Below, one piece after another: positions 34,237 through 45,386 of a stretch of DNA of 64,000 nt (positions are counted from its first letter, which is position 1; every line of letters starts with the position of its first letter). The DNA is from Symbiodinium natans (Eukaryota; Sar; Dinophyceae; Suessiales; Symbiodiniaceae). The notes under the pieces were generated by a model. It was given only the letters and a program-made list of their open reading frames with translations. It was not told the origin of the DNA and did no database searches. The stretch covers positions 31,001-95,000 of the forward strand of contig CAJNDS010000154.1 in assembly GCA_905221605.1 (NCBI GenBank). Direction: 5' to 3'. Position numbers and translations under genes: made by a program.

Positions 34237-35580
34237 GTTTGTTTCTTTGCCATTCACTGGCTGCCAAAGCCTACCTTTCGACTCCCTGAACAGCCGAGCT
34301 CAATGCAATGCAATGCAGATAGACCGATGTGCACCATAGCGACTATCTGTGTATTGCAACCATCACAGCACGAAGTTGGCTTTCAGATTCATCTGGCAGA
34401 TGTGAGCGATTCTGATCTGTTGAATACTGTTGCACGCAATCCTTGCCTCCGATGGAGCTACTAGTACCAAGACCAGGAGCTTAGCGTGAATTCCTCTCAT
34501 CTATCTGAGTGGGCATGGAGCAAATATGAGCAAATGAGAGATTTACTTCATGCACGCCGGACAGGCCTCATCCATCCCTTCGATGGCAAAGCGGTTCCTT
34601 GAGCGCTCGGCAAAGGTCATCTCACGCTCACCGTGTACTGATGAAACCCAACACATGCCTTGAGGCGAGAACCACTCCTACTTCTGCGGGCAGTGCGCAA
34701 GCAAACCAAAGACAAAGTCTAAGCAACGTATGTGCCGACAGAAAGGCCGCAAAAGGATACATACTGGGAAATTGGCTGAGCGAGACTAGGCGATATCTGG
34801 CCCAGACCCCGCCTTCGAGCCGGGAGTGGGGGTCTGGGCCAGCAGCAGAAGAGGACCCACCCACGTGGCGCTGCACACGATCCGAGTTGGACACGAGGCA
34901 TCCCCAAACAACACTTTGGTTCATTCCCTGACGTTGCACCTACTACTCACCCTATGCCGACTGCCAGCTCGACTCTCCAGGCCTCCATGACCCCTTGTAC
35001 ACCAGCCAGCTGGACATTTGTGGGAAACCTGGCGGCAGAAGATGGGCCTCCTTTTGCAGTCCCTAGCTCTTGCCAACTAGCTGGTCAGTGGTACCAGCCA
35101 CAAGGTTCACCAAAGAAATGTCCAATGAAGGACGGGCTAACCCTCAACCCTAAACCCTAAACCCCAAACCCCAAACCCGCTCGCGCCTTGGAAGGCAGCG
35201 CAATGCTGCACCGAACATTGGTCGTTGTCCTTGGAAGTACAGGCCCCAGCATGTACTCGAGCCACATCAGGCTATACCATATACTACAAATCAATATAAA
35301 ACATATTGCAAAATATATTCTGTTCAAATGTGTTTTCGCTTAAGATTCTATTGTCGTTCTATTCCAGTGTATTGTACTAGACTATATCACAGTGCATGCT
35401 GCTATGTTGATTGCTATTTGCTTTTCTACCATGTCTTGTATATGGCATTTTTTGGAACTCGTACATTGGATACGTGCATTGTATATTGCTTACTTCATTA
35501 AGTTATGATGCTGCCAAATCAATAAAGATATCCCACGTTTTGCATGTTCAGCATTGGTCATGAGCTGCCGCGTTTCCGAA
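34237..35580. other. Spacer, no supported gene
   Basis: 35260-35530 is AT-rich. Heptamers at 35145-35178. Open frames of about 100 codons at 34600-34940 occur on both strands and cancel out. Confidence 0.4.
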
Positions 35581-35641
35581 ACAAGTGCAGCATGCAAAGT
35601 CCTAAACCCTAAACCCTAAACCTCCTGGGTGTTGCACCAGC

Positions 35642-36499
35642 CAATTTGTCTCGGCCTTCTTTTCCACCAGATACTTTACAACCTCATGTCGACCGCCATC
35701 CACCTTGGGGACAGAGCCTACGCCTCATAGCTCTGAATGCGCAGAAGTGTCTGAGATTTTTTAGCATCCCAATACACGCCGATGTAGAGTGCAGACGGAG
35801 TCTCTTGAAAGGCACACAGCTCGCAATGACAACTGAGATTCCCGGCAGCTCTGAACAAGGGAGTCTGTCCAAACTTATCCAGGACATTGATAGGTGCGCC
35901 CCTGGCGTGAACATGGAATGTGGTACGGTCAACGTGATCACGGTAAAACTCCCAAACAAGGATCATTCATGCTGCATGAGTTCCGGGAGAAGCACTTCTC
36001 GATGAAATACTCCACCAGGTTCAAGTGGCCGTAGTAGGCAGCCTCCGTCATCGTTTCAGGATGCCAATCTGTGCAAATGGATGACTCACCCGAAACCCTA
36101 AACCCGAAACCCTAAACCCTAAACCCTGGTCATGTCTCCGCTTCGGCCTCGTGAAGTGGTGTTCGCTCCTGGAAATCCTCCGGAATGACAGGACTGGCAC
36201 AAGGTTGAAGCTGGTGTGCTGAATACTTTGCAATGCTTTGCTCAATTCTGTCCTCGATGGAACAGTGCCATACGTTGCTTCCATGCTGACATGGCGCAGA
36301 GGATGCATCCAGGGTCCTTGAAATCGATGGTTGCTCCCTTCTCCACCAAGGCCTTCACGATCACCTGCGCTAAGGACTGTTGACTCGTTGTGGGTTTGGG
36401 ATCCGGCACTCAAAGCACTTTGCACCCTTCAAAGGCGCAAGAACTTCGGACCCTGGGCCTAGAAAGCCCTAGCTCCTGAGATCCCCCCTCTTCAGCCAT
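35642..36499 (-). CDS. Ankyrin-repeat protein, at least five exons (3' end not found)
   Basis: Exons 36499-36419, 36364-36307, 36068-35996, 35901-35834, 35717-35642. The protein starts MAEEGGSQELGLSRPRVRSS and runs into ankyrin repeats: VIVKALVEKGATIDFKD, MTEAAYYGHLNLVEYFIEKG, GAPINVLDKFGQTPLFRAAG, GRHEVVKYLVEKKAET. Exon 2 to 3 uses a GC donor. The joins at exons 2-3 and 3-4 restore the ankyrin consensus exactly; joins 1-2 and 4-5 rest on phase alone. Introns hold heptamer arrays (36090-36127 in intron 2; 35600 just downstream). Likely a binding scaffold; unrelated in structure to the intronless ankyrin gene at 7.4-8.7 kb. Confidence 0.65.
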
Positions 36500-36650
36500 T
36501 TGTGTGGGATTGTTGGCAAGTCAGGAGTGCACAAGTCAGCGACGCAGATTTGCATGAGGAAGAAGACCTCCTACCGCTCGGGGACAGCACTTGCTTCCTA
36601 TACTTCCGGCATTGCTTTAGTTAGTCAGCGCCAGGCGCCCCTTCACCTTC

Positions 36651-36707
<57 letters not shown>

Positions 36708-36875
36708 ATCATCATCATTGTCATCATCATCATCATCATCACTTTCATCACTTCGTCGTTTTCGTCAGCGCCACCACCGTCGTTGTCGTCATCACCGTCC
36801 TCCTCCTCTTCCTCCTCCTCCTCCTCCTCCAGCTCCTCTTCCTCGTCATCACCATGACATACCATGACCATCATG
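36651..36875. repeat. (TCA)n and (CCT)n trinucleotide microsatellite
   Basis: Long TCA run, then CGT and CTC units; Asp/Glu or His homopolymers in translation. Confidence 0.95.
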
Positions 36876-36896
36876 ATCTTCATGGCGAGTCAAGCA

Positions 36897-37406
36897 TCAT
36901 GGTCCCTGCCCCCCTGATTTTGCAAGAAGCTGTGATGGATGCGGGGAGCGTGTTGCTGCCACCTCATGGTTTCGCCATGTTGCTTCCCACAAGGCCGACC
37001 TGAGCCCGGCAGAACTTCTCAGAACCCATCGGAACCTGCAAAACTCGGCAAAAGCTCTGTGAAGTTCCTTACGCATCCGAGCTCGGGGGAGTCTTGGAGC
37101 AGTGAGCAAGAAGAAGGGGGAGCAGCATGTGGAGCAGGCAAGGTCCACACCGAAAGTACGGCTTCTCAGAGTAGTCCAGATCGATGTGCATCTTGACAGC
37201 CTGTGAGCCCCATCCCCAACAAGGCACCGAAGCCAAGCCGCAAACTCTTCTGCGACCCCAGACCTCTGCAAGCAGCAGCTTCATTCCGGCATCGCCCTCC
37301 CATCGTCCCTTTCGGGCGAAGGTGATGAGGAGCCTCCCATTCACAGAGCTTGGAAAGGACTTGCGGAAGAGGGCAATGCGGAAGTCTGAAAGCCCTGTGC
37401 ATCATC
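36897..37406 (-). CDS. Unknown gene, three or more exons
   Basis: Exon 37406-37266 (FRIALFRKSFPSSVNGRLLI, TFARKGRWEGDAGMKLLLAE; GT donor), exon 37193-37143 (AVKMHIDLDYSEKPYF), exon about 37050-36897 (FRWVLRSSAGLRSALWEATW to a stop). Phases agree. Further coding-like frames upstream on the same strand (37705-37605, AALAAILHAEIDNLRYQK; 37535-37425) may be earlier exons. No family is recognised. Confidence 0.42.
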
Positions 37407-37983
37407 CATCATCCTGCCTGCTGGTCTCTTTGGTGCCACCACTTTGCATGGCTGCAGACAGCTTGGCGCTGATGAATGCTGATGTTGCGTGCAGTGCTGT
37501 ATCTTATTCGCAAAGACTTCCTGAGGCTGCAATTTATGTCATTATTTCGATTCTGCCACTCAGAGCTTGCCATGCATGCAGGTAACAGACCAGCAAAGCA
37601 TTCAACCTTCTGATACCGGAGGTTGTCGATCTCAGCGTGTAGAATGGCAGCAAGCGCGGCCGGGCATGAGTTCTGGGACTCTGGGAAGCCGAAGCTTCCT
37701 GAAGCTTGGTGCGACATGCGGCTTCGAAGGGATGTCAACTTTGTTCCCGCTGTGCAGCTTGGCACGGCTAAAGAACCGTCCTGCGCAATCCCGGCTGGTA
37801 CTTGAATGCCGATTTCTGTCGGCTACCATGTCACGCTCACTCAGATACTCATGCGTTGTGATTGCGGCTGACTTGTAATCACACTGACTCGTTGGTTGTG
37901 CTGTCTGCTGCTTGGTGACTGGGCCTAGCATGCACTGTAACTTCTGTAGGTTTAAACTAGGATCTCCATGACCGCTGAAATGG

Positions 37984-38087
37984 TGGTTTACGAAATTATG
38001 GGACCCCAGAAACCAAACCCCCCAATAGTAGGATTCCCTTCTAATCAGGACCCCAAGAATAAGGTACCCTAAATTCGGAAACCACCA
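37984..38087. repeat. Palindromic GTTTACG element, copy 7
   Basis: GGTTTACGAAATTATGGG, CCAATAGTAGGATTCCC core, AAATTCGGAAACCACC end. Confidence 0.75.
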
Positions 38088-38118
38088 ACTGTACGTGCAA
38101 ATCCATGCTGTGGAGTCG

Positions 38119-39360
38119 TCACGAAGGTGCTCGCTGCACCGAGAGATCTGGGTCAGTAGGGCTTTCCGCAGGAGTGCTGCAGGATAGGCTTGATGCACTC
38201 AAGCTCTTTCCTAGGTTCAGGGCAACACGACTTAAGCCAGAAATAACTTGAACGATGCTTCTTTTGCTTGTGTTTCCTGCACGTTTCATCGCAAGCCAAG
38301 GTACTTCAGAACATCTAGCCGCGAGAAGAGAACCGCCGGGTTCTGGTGAGATTCGCTCCACACCTGGAGGCTTGGGCTGCGAGGGCTACCATGACTCTGG
38401 CAAGTCCAAGCTTGAGAAAGGAATTCTGGAACATGTTGGGTTTAGGGTTTAGGGTTTAGGGTTTCTCTCCTTTCCGCCCTTGCCAACAGTCGAGTAAAAC
38501 GGAAGGTCGTCACTACTTAGCATTTCCACCAGGAAGTTCTTGACATGTCTGAACATCAGCCTGAAGTTGGCCCAGGCACGACAAGCACGATTTGGGCCAT
38601 CTGGTTCTCCGCAGACGTCCTGAGAAACAACGCTCAGTGCACCGTATTCATGCCATCCGTTAACCCAAAAACTCCAAGATCGGGCTTCCGAAGACGGGGG
38701 CCCCTCTTCCTCTCGATCCAAATCTTAAGCCATCGCCGAGACGCAGAAACGTAGTGCAGGCCACCATCGCGTTGTCACATGTGAACAACGCATCCTGACC
38801 AATTTTGAAGCTGCGAATCGGCAGCCGTTTCCCAAGTGCAAGGTTTCTATGGGACAGAGATGGACAGAGTGTGCAGCGGTCTCCTCGAAACTCGGCACGA
38901 AGTCAGGAGAGATGTATTCGCCAGCAACTTTGAATTCGGCAAGCGCCTTCAAGCCATAGCAGAGCCCAATGCTTAGAGGAGTTTCCGTGCATCACGCAGA
39001 CGCACGTTCCCGCGTTCGTGGTGGCAATCTTTGCAAGCATTTGGCAAAAACTGAAGTTTGTCATCTGGTTCCGAGCCAGTGGCGCCAGAGATGACGGCCA
39101 GTCCAGAATTCTCGACCTTCAAAAACGAGCAGCTTTCCAACGCATTTCGTTCGGAAGCCATGTTGCACACATTTGGACACGTTTGGACCACCACACCCTC
39201 TCACTGCTTAATTCAACTCGCTGCCTGCTTAGGTCTGGCAGCTGCAATGACGCCACCTCCCTCGTCGATGATCATGATGTTCCTCAGCTCCGATGAGCAG
39301 GTTTCAGGGTTCAGAGACCAGAGGGTTTCGGATTCTGGGCATGTTTCTTTTCATTTTTTT

Positions 39361-39394
<34 letters not shown>

Positions 39395-39634
39395 CTGCTT
39401 TCCGTGACAGTGGGAACATTCCAACGCACCAAGAGATCTTGCCACAGCCAGTGGGATGGACAGTGGAAATGACATGACTCAAAAGGCTTGCCGAGAGGCG
39501 TGATATCATCCTGAGCAGATCACAAAGAGATCATTCTCGAAGCTACTACGCTGCCACACAGCACGGCTCAACATTGTAAAGATGACGCTGTGCCAAGACG
39601 CAGTTACTGTCTTCTCCAGCACCGCTTCGATCTC
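38119..39634 (-). CDS. Unknown multi-exon gene
   Basis: Phase-consistent exons: about 39290-39245 (SSELRNIMIIDEGGGVIAA, GC donor), 39124-39036 (VENSGLAVISGATGSEPDDK), about 38940-38865 (ALAEFKVAGEYISPDFVPSF), 38798-38735 (DALFTCDNAMVACTTFLRLG, GA donor), 38622-38470 (ACRAWANFRLMFRHVKNFLV), 38431-38369 (NSFLKLGLARVMVALAAQAS), then either VLKYLGLR and a stop near 38290 or a longer frame to 38119. A further coding frame at 39634-39515 (EIEAVLEKTVTASWHSVIFT) is probably an earlier exon. The intron before the 38431 exon carries TTTAGGG repeats. The protein is globular with amphipathic helices; family not recognised. Confidence 0.5.
39363..39394. repeat. Poly-G run (32 bases)
   Basis: Uninterrupted G tract, poly-C in the direction of transcription; lies inside the unknown gene at 38.1-39.6 kb. 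Confidence 0.97.
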
Positions 39635-39724
39635 CTATGCAGAAAAAGTAGCAGTCCTAAAACCTGCACAAACATCCCCAAGCCTCCCCAAAGCCTTGAT
39701 TTATGCAGTTGCGCATGTCTATTG

Positions 39725-39822
39725 AATATATATATATATATATATATATAGACATGTACACAACTGGTCAACCCCGCCATGATCTAGGTTTTTTTTACAT
39801 CTACCACACACACACACACACC
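39725..39822. repeat. (TA)n and (CA)n microsatellites
   Basis: TATATA run at 39726-39750 and CA repeats at 39805-39822. Confidence 0.95.
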
Positions 39823-39949
39823 TAAGACCTAGCATACTACACGCCAGTTGTCAGCAAACCCAGCCTGTCTAACAGCACGGGTCGGCGCTGTGTACAAGAC
39901 TCTCAAAGCTCTGAAGGAACCGCTTGAGACAGGAGGATGATGCTTGAAT

Positions 39950-40078
39950 GGCCCGGGCGGCAACGACCTAAAGGGGGTGCTCTCTTGGCTCTTTAGATTA
40001 GGGTCCGTTTACATTACAGGGCCTTGTTGTTTTTTGGGGGACCCTAATCTAGAGAACCGCCCAGGCCCCTCCATCTCT
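39950..40078. repeat. Fold-back sequence around AGATTAGGGTCC
   Basis: CTTTAGATTAGGGTCC (39994-40009) is mirrored by GGACCCTAATCTAGAG (40038-40053). The outer flanks CCGGGCGG and CCGCCCAGG also pair, giving a long imperfect hairpin. Possibly a distant relative of the palindromic element family. Confidence 0.55.
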
Positions 40079-40344
40079 TTAGATCAGGTTGACACAGTGG
40101 CAGCTGGCCTTCACGCGCAACATGGCTTTGGGAGGTGCCGAGCCTCTCCTACCCGGCTGAAGCCACAAAGGACGAAGTTTGAACGGAGGCTGCTGCCCTA
40201 GTGTGTCAATGCAAAAGGACCATACATAGGTCAGAAGATTTAGAAGTTCCTAAACAAGCAGCTTCAGAAGCATGACGCGCAAGCAAAGCTGTGCTACTTG
40301 CACCTCTTCTTGTTACAAGTCTTGGACATCACAAGTAATCGAAA

Positions 40345-40578
40345 CTAAACTTCGAAACCATCGGACTGCAGCGGTCTTTTACAGTCGGCGCTGGCGCGCA
40401 CGACCCAGACTGGTGGTCTCTGGTCTTTGAACTTCAAGATGCCCGTCGGAAAGCCGCTGAGGTTTTCTTGTAGGCACCAAACCGTTGAATCAGGGAGCTA
40501 CTTCCGAATGCTGGTGTGAACGAAATAGGGCCCTTTGTCATTGTGTAGTTTTAAGATTAAGACTCTCAAGTTGAGCCA
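40345..40578 (-). pseudogene. Conserved-looking ORF broken by an in-frame TAG
   Basis: One minus frame reads LKLHNDKGPYFVHTSIRK, then TAG at 40500-40498, then LPDSTVWCLQENLSGFPTGI, LKFKDQRPPVWVVRASADCK and RPLQSDGFEV to a stop at 40345. Both sides of the stop are strongly coding-like and in the same frame, with no room for an intron. The simplest reading is a pseudogene or decayed retrocopy. Family not recognised. Confidence 0.47.
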
Positions 40579-41519
40579 TCAGAAGCCCAGCGCCGTTGAG
40601 GTATCTGCTGGGCCCAGCAAAACTTAGAGCAGCCGCCACTGCGGCTCACTGCGAGCCATGATACACAACTGTACTGGCTTCATGGATGTGTGAGGAGTGG
40701 GCCTGCCAATTCACCGTTCACGTGGTCTTGCAACCCACAAAAAAACACTAATAAACCCTCAACCCTTAACCCTAAACCCATTAGGGATTTCTTCAAGTTC
40801 TCAAACCCCCTCCAGGCTTGGCAAGCCCACGCACGACTCGCCCTAAAGAAACCGACTCAATGCGTGTGATGTAGCCGATTGCAGGGCTTGTGGGGTGTCC
40901 TTCAGGTTTTGTTGATATTTGGATTCGCAGCTGTTATGGAAGCATGTGCAGACTACATCACGCCTTGGAATTATGCACTTTCAGGACCTTCCCACCATGC
41001 GCTCATGCCCTTCAGGACCCATTGTGTTGAGGCAATGCCACACAACCCTTCACATTGTAAAATCGGGTGCTGTTGCCGCAGCACGTCGTATGACTTGTTG
41101 CAGAGGTTTGCCACAAGGGAGTGCTGCTATCGCTGAGAGGTTTTAGCTAGTCCATGTGCAATGCACTGTTCATAGCAGTGCGCAGACTACGAGTAGAGCA
41201 CATGTGTGCCTGTTTGGCAGCGGCACATTTTTGGCAGTAGAGTCTGTTGAGCGGTACACGCAACTGCGTCGTGACTACTGTCGTCACTAACTGCGGCGCA
41301 CACTTGCACGCCTGAGAGCATGGTCTGAGTGAGCAAACGAAATTAGCTTTGTCAGGGACGCGGGAAGTTGCTAAGCCGTTTGAAGGCTTCAGCAGACTTC
41401 GAAGCCTTCGAACGCACGTGACCAGAAGCTTTACATGCTGTATCATGCACCTCATTCAACTTAAGGCTACTCGCCCAGTAGCTTCTTGACGAACAGTTGA
41501 GCATGATACCGGGCCTGGC
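40579..41519. other. Spacer with one weak exon
   Basis: Heptamers at 40752-40780. The minus frame near 41125-41050 (VANLCNKSYDVLRQQHPILQ) is coding-like and faintly like a PI-kinase helix, but isolated. No gene is claimed. Confidence 0.35.
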
Positions 41520-41994
41520 CTAGCCCGTGCGGATGATACCAGCTGCAATGAGCTTGGACACAGCTTCTTGGAGCTTTGGGTCCTACATGGCGTTGCCAGG
41601 CTTCCGATCTCAATGAGCTTAGGACCCTTGCGGGAGCATGTGCTGTCAGTGTAGTTCACACAACCAGCCCTGTCCGACATCATCTGCTTCTGCGCTTCTT
41701 GTGGGTTGCTCTGCATTTCCTTCAGGAACATGTTGATCTGAGGGTCCTGTCACAACATCTTCTCACAGATGCACGGGTGCCCAAGCTGGCAAGCAAACAC
41801 TTACACACCTACACACTTACACTTGCACTTACACTCAGGTAACGCACACTGACCTTGCGCTTACACTTACACGCGCACACATACACAGACGTCAGGGTCG
41901 GGACACGTGGAAACCCGGAAGCTGGGCCCGTGGCGTGCAGGATCTGCTGAATTTCTGGATCTGCCATTGCGTGCCGAACCTGCTCTTCGTCCAC
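41520..41994 (-). CDS. Hsp70-Hsp90 organising protein (HOP/STI1), C-terminal three exons
   Basis: HOP/STI1 hands client proteins from Hsp70 to Hsp90. Exons 41994-41935, 41746-41675, 41582-41520 give 64 codons plus TAG. They encode the C-terminal STI1 (DP2) module: VDEEQVRHAMADPEIQQILH, then DPQINMFLKEMQSNPQEAQK, then DPKLQEAVSKLIAAGIIRTG, the family's characteristic end. All joins are phase 0; donors are GC (intron 1) and GA (intron 2). The TPR exons expected upstream are not seen before the 42.1-42.8 kb fold-back element or in the 0.4 kb beyond it, so the gene is either split by a long intron or a truncated copy. Confidence 0.88.
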
Positions 41995-42135
41995 CTGCGC
42001 AGACGCGATCCGTTCGAAGATGTTCGAAGTAGCGGGAACGGCACCGGGAAGCATCGAAAAGCACATGGCAGCCATGTTAGGCTAAGCTCCGAAGGAGCTC
42101 TGGCTCTCTTGAATACTATTATACTATTATACTTT

Positions 42136-42773
42136 GGGTTCGGCCGGTCCACACTAACAGTCACCACCAGCAGACCCACAAATAAAAGCACCCGGTAAAT
42201 GCCAAAAAATTGACTGAGATTCCTGCTATTCCTGGTGCTATTCCTGGTGCTATTTCTGGTGCTATTTCTGGTGCTATTTCTGGTGCATTTTTTGTGCTAT
42301 TTCTGGTGCTATTTCTGGTGCTATTTTTTGTGCTATTGTTTGTGCTATTTCTGGTGCTATTTTTTGTGCTATTGTTTGTGCTATTTCTGGTGCTATTTCT
42401 GGTGCTGTTGCTGGTGCTATGTGACTAACAATCACCATCAGCAGACCCACAAAAAACAGCACCCGGTAAATGCTAAGCTGCTAAAATTGACTGGGATTCC
42501 TGGTGCTATTTCTGGTGCTATTGTTTGTGCTATTTCTGGTGCTATTTTTTGTGCTATTCCTGGCGCTATTTCTGGTGCTATTTTTTGTGCTATTGTTTGT
42601 GCTATTTCTGGTGCTATTTCTGCTGCTATGTGACTAACAGTCACCACCAGCAGACCCACAAAAAGAAGCACCCGGTAAATGCTAAAATTGACTGGGATTC
42701 CTGGTGCTATTTTTGGCCTGTGTGTTATAAGGCCACGGCGTTATTTGACTGTTAGTGTGGACCGGCCGAACCC
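42136..42773. mobile_element. Fold-back/TIR element with internal repeats
   Basis: The 28-base end GGGTTCGGCCGGTCCACACT + AACAGTCA (42136-42163) is repeated exactly in reverse complement at 42746-42773, and AT-rich flanks (CTATTATACTATTATAC on the left, a GTATAATA-type flank on the right) extend the symmetry. Inside, a 200-270-base unit occurs three times, each with CAGCAGACCCACAAA, AGCACCCGGTAAATGC and an array of the 12-mer GGTGCTATTTCT. No transposase frame. It behaves like a non-autonomous fold-back transposon. Confidence 0.75.
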
Positions 42774-44270
42774 AAATTATACTGTTAAAACTATTATACG
42801 ATTATACGATTATACTATTGTGCTATTTTCAGTGAAGCTTTTTGACTACAGGCAGATGCCGCTCCTGGGTACCCTTGCAGGCTCATTGCCGAGTGAAAAG
42901 TGACATGAAAATTCCGATGATTAAACAGTTGCGGGCCACCGACACCACTGGACGGCCAAGAGTTGCTGTTTCTGCTGGATTTCTATGGCTGATAAAGCTC
43001 TCTTCTGCGACTTTGTTGGCCCCTGCCGGGGCAGCACATCGGTTTGCATGCAGGCGCCACGATTCGCCCCGGATTCTGAGATATGAACGTCCATACCGTT
43101 TGAGATAACTCGGACGGCGAAGTCGAGACAAGATTCCACTACCGGACGCTGGTGCACCCGGTGACATTTCTAGTTGACAGCGGCACAGAGCTCTCTCAGA
43201 AGACCTCGGGTGGATCCTGCCGGCTGATCAAACGAGGTCGTGCCCGATAATTACCCTTTTGGGTTGAGGAAGTTTAGGGGTTTTGGTTTTAGGGCACCCA
43301 TGGGCACCCTGAATACAAGGCTCCGGATTGAAAACCCTGTCGCCAACATAACGCTCCCTCCTTTCAGTAGACCTCGAACTTCGAACGCAAGGTCATGCGG
43401 CCTCCCTCCACTAGAAGATGCCCAACCCTAAGCCCATAAGCCTCAAAGAACAACCCACTGAAAAAGTTGAGAGGGCTGAAGGTTGTCGGGTCAAGGGCTC
43501 ACCTGTTCCAAACCCAGGGGAATTTTCAAAACCTTTTGGCCCTATCGGGCCTTTACCCTTCTAAGGGGAAAAGACATGCGCAAGTCCCACCACAGAGAAT
43601 CTCACAGAGAAGGACTGAGAAGATGTACTTGCAGAAAAGTTTATCACCATCCTGGCTCCGATGCTTTTGGTGCTGGGCTTGCGCGGTGCTTACAGCAGCT
43701 ATTTCATGACGGGGCCCTTCGCTCAAAGGGTGCAGTCTGTGGCTGACCTCCCATCTCTTACGTTGAGGCCGGGACGGTCACCCCTGCGTTGACCAACGTC
43801 TTGCTGATGTTGCGCAGGTACCTTGCCCATCTTTCTGCCCCTAAACCCTAAACCCTGAACCCTGAACCCTGGGTTTAGGGTTTAGGGTATTTTTAAAACA
43901 ACCCTTCACTCCTTTTCGGGCGAGCTTACTGCTAGGGAAGGTTACGAAACCGGAATGCTATGCCTTTAGGGTTTAGGGTGTAGGGATTAGGGTTTAGGCT
44001 CCTTTGCGGTTTCGAGTTCGGGGTCAGAAATATGGGGCTCAGACTTCAAAAACTCAAAACGCGAACCCTGAACCACCAAATCGTGACAGTGATGCCCGCT
44101 GAGCCCCAAAGCCAAGTCCCCATACCCCGGGGCTGCTGCGCTCAGGGTCTGACACTGAAAGTTGCCATGGTATGGAAGTAGAGTTTTCATCGAGTTTCTC
44201 CTGATAACTTGAATGTAGGCTCCTAAACCCTAAACCCCTAAACCCTTAAACCTGCCTTAAACCCTAAGCT
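42774..44270. other. Spacer with heptamer runs and weak exons
   Basis: TTTAGGG/CCCTAAA groups at 43840-43887, 43968-43998 and 44222-44265, in both orientations. The minus frame 44161-44006 (LSAAAPGYGDLALGLSGHHC) after TTTCAG is coding-like, but unassigned. Confidence 0.45.
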
Positions 44271-45386
44271 CTAGGACAGCAACCCATAGCCCTGCATCGC
44301 ACCAAAACCCTCGTCTGGATGGCGCACGTGAGGTCTGCCTCCAGTGCTTGAGGACCAGGGGGCGGGCCAAGCAAACCTCACACAAGGACATTCCATCCAA
44401 TATGCAACGTGATTAGGGGGGTTTACGACAGAAGGGGTACCTAAGATACTAGTAGACCCCAAAATAGTAGTAAAAAGGGTACTTTACCCCCCATGTGCTC
44501 TAACACACGCACACACTATGATAAGACAGTCCTGCTGCTTCGGCACGGACCTAGAATCGAAAACGATGGCAGTTAACTTGTTGGGGCTCTTGCAAGTCGA
44601 CCCTGCGACTTGAGCATGAGGCTGATGATGTGCTTCCATGTTGCTCTTTGAACTCTTACTCTCAAGCAGCAATGGCTCTTTCAGGATACTCCCCTCTTGT
44701 TGCTTCTTAGACCTGTTCAGGGGCGCAATTGCATTTTGTTGCCCGAGCGCAAGAAACGTTGCCGCTTAGTGAGTGCAGCGTTTGCCGACGTCACTGACGG
44801 CTGAATTTAAAGTCGAGCGTGTTCTGTGTAGTCCTTTGTTTGCCTTCTCCTGGACAGGAGATCCGGACAGGAACCACAGGGTATTTACTCAATGTCTATG
44901 TAGACGAAGCATCTGTCGTCACGCAGGTATCTCAAATTCTTTGCCGGCTCTCGTGGAAATGGATATCCGCAGTGCAGACACTATTCAGCAGGGAAAGTCG
45001 CCTTGTCTTTAAAAGGCCCCACCTTGCAAAGGTTCTTAAGATCCTTTGACACCGGAATTACAGGCCCGGACGTGCCTAAGGCAAGCCCCGCAGTACAAAG
45101 ATGCAAGAACAAAACACCTGCAGCTGCGGCAGCTCCTTGAACGTCTTCAGTTGGGATGTTCCCCCTTATCCTTTTAAGGACTTGTAAATGGGGGGGGGGA
45201 TCAAGGGCTGCGAGTATACGGGGGAACATGCCAAGGCGTCAGAGTCTTTGTACTGCGCTTGTAGGCCGCTTCCATGCAGAGAATGAGGCTGGGCGGCTGG
45301 CGGCGGTCCAGCCAGGAAAAGTGCAAGAAGCCCCAGTCTTTGTTGGCTGGGAATTCAATCGATTCTGTCAAAGCATCTGACACCGT
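44271..45386 (-). CDS. Unknown gene, five exons
   Basis: Exons 45386-45254 (SDALTESIEFPANKDWGFLH, WLDRRQPPSLILCMEAAYKR; GT donor), 45180-45023 (LKRIRGNIPTEDVQGAAAAA, GVLFLHLCTAGLALG), 44849-44790 (EKANKGLHRTRSTLNSAVSD), 44705-44551 (KQQEGSILKEPLLLESKSSK, NKLTAIVFDS), 44376-44271 (GGRPHVRHPDEGFGAMQGYG, TAG). All phases agree, about 202 codons. The second exon has a hydrophobic segment that could be a membrane helix. A palindromic GTTTACG element sits in the last intron. 5' end not found; family not recognised. Confidence 0.52.
44415..44492. repeat. Palindromic GTTTACG element, copy 8, in an intron
   Basis: GGGGGGTTTACGACAGAAGG, CCCCAAAATAGTAG core, shortened right end. Lies between two exons of the 44.3-45.4 kb gene. 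Confidence 0.7.

Noticed and set aside
41050-41125. Resemblance of VANLCNKSYDVLRQQHPILQ to a PI-kinase helix
   Set aside because: Single exon, no kinase motifs upstream on the same strand.
43201-43235. GGTGGATCCTGCCGGCTGATC resembling the start of small-subunit rRNA
   Set aside because: Only about 20 bases match and nothing after them continues as rRNA.
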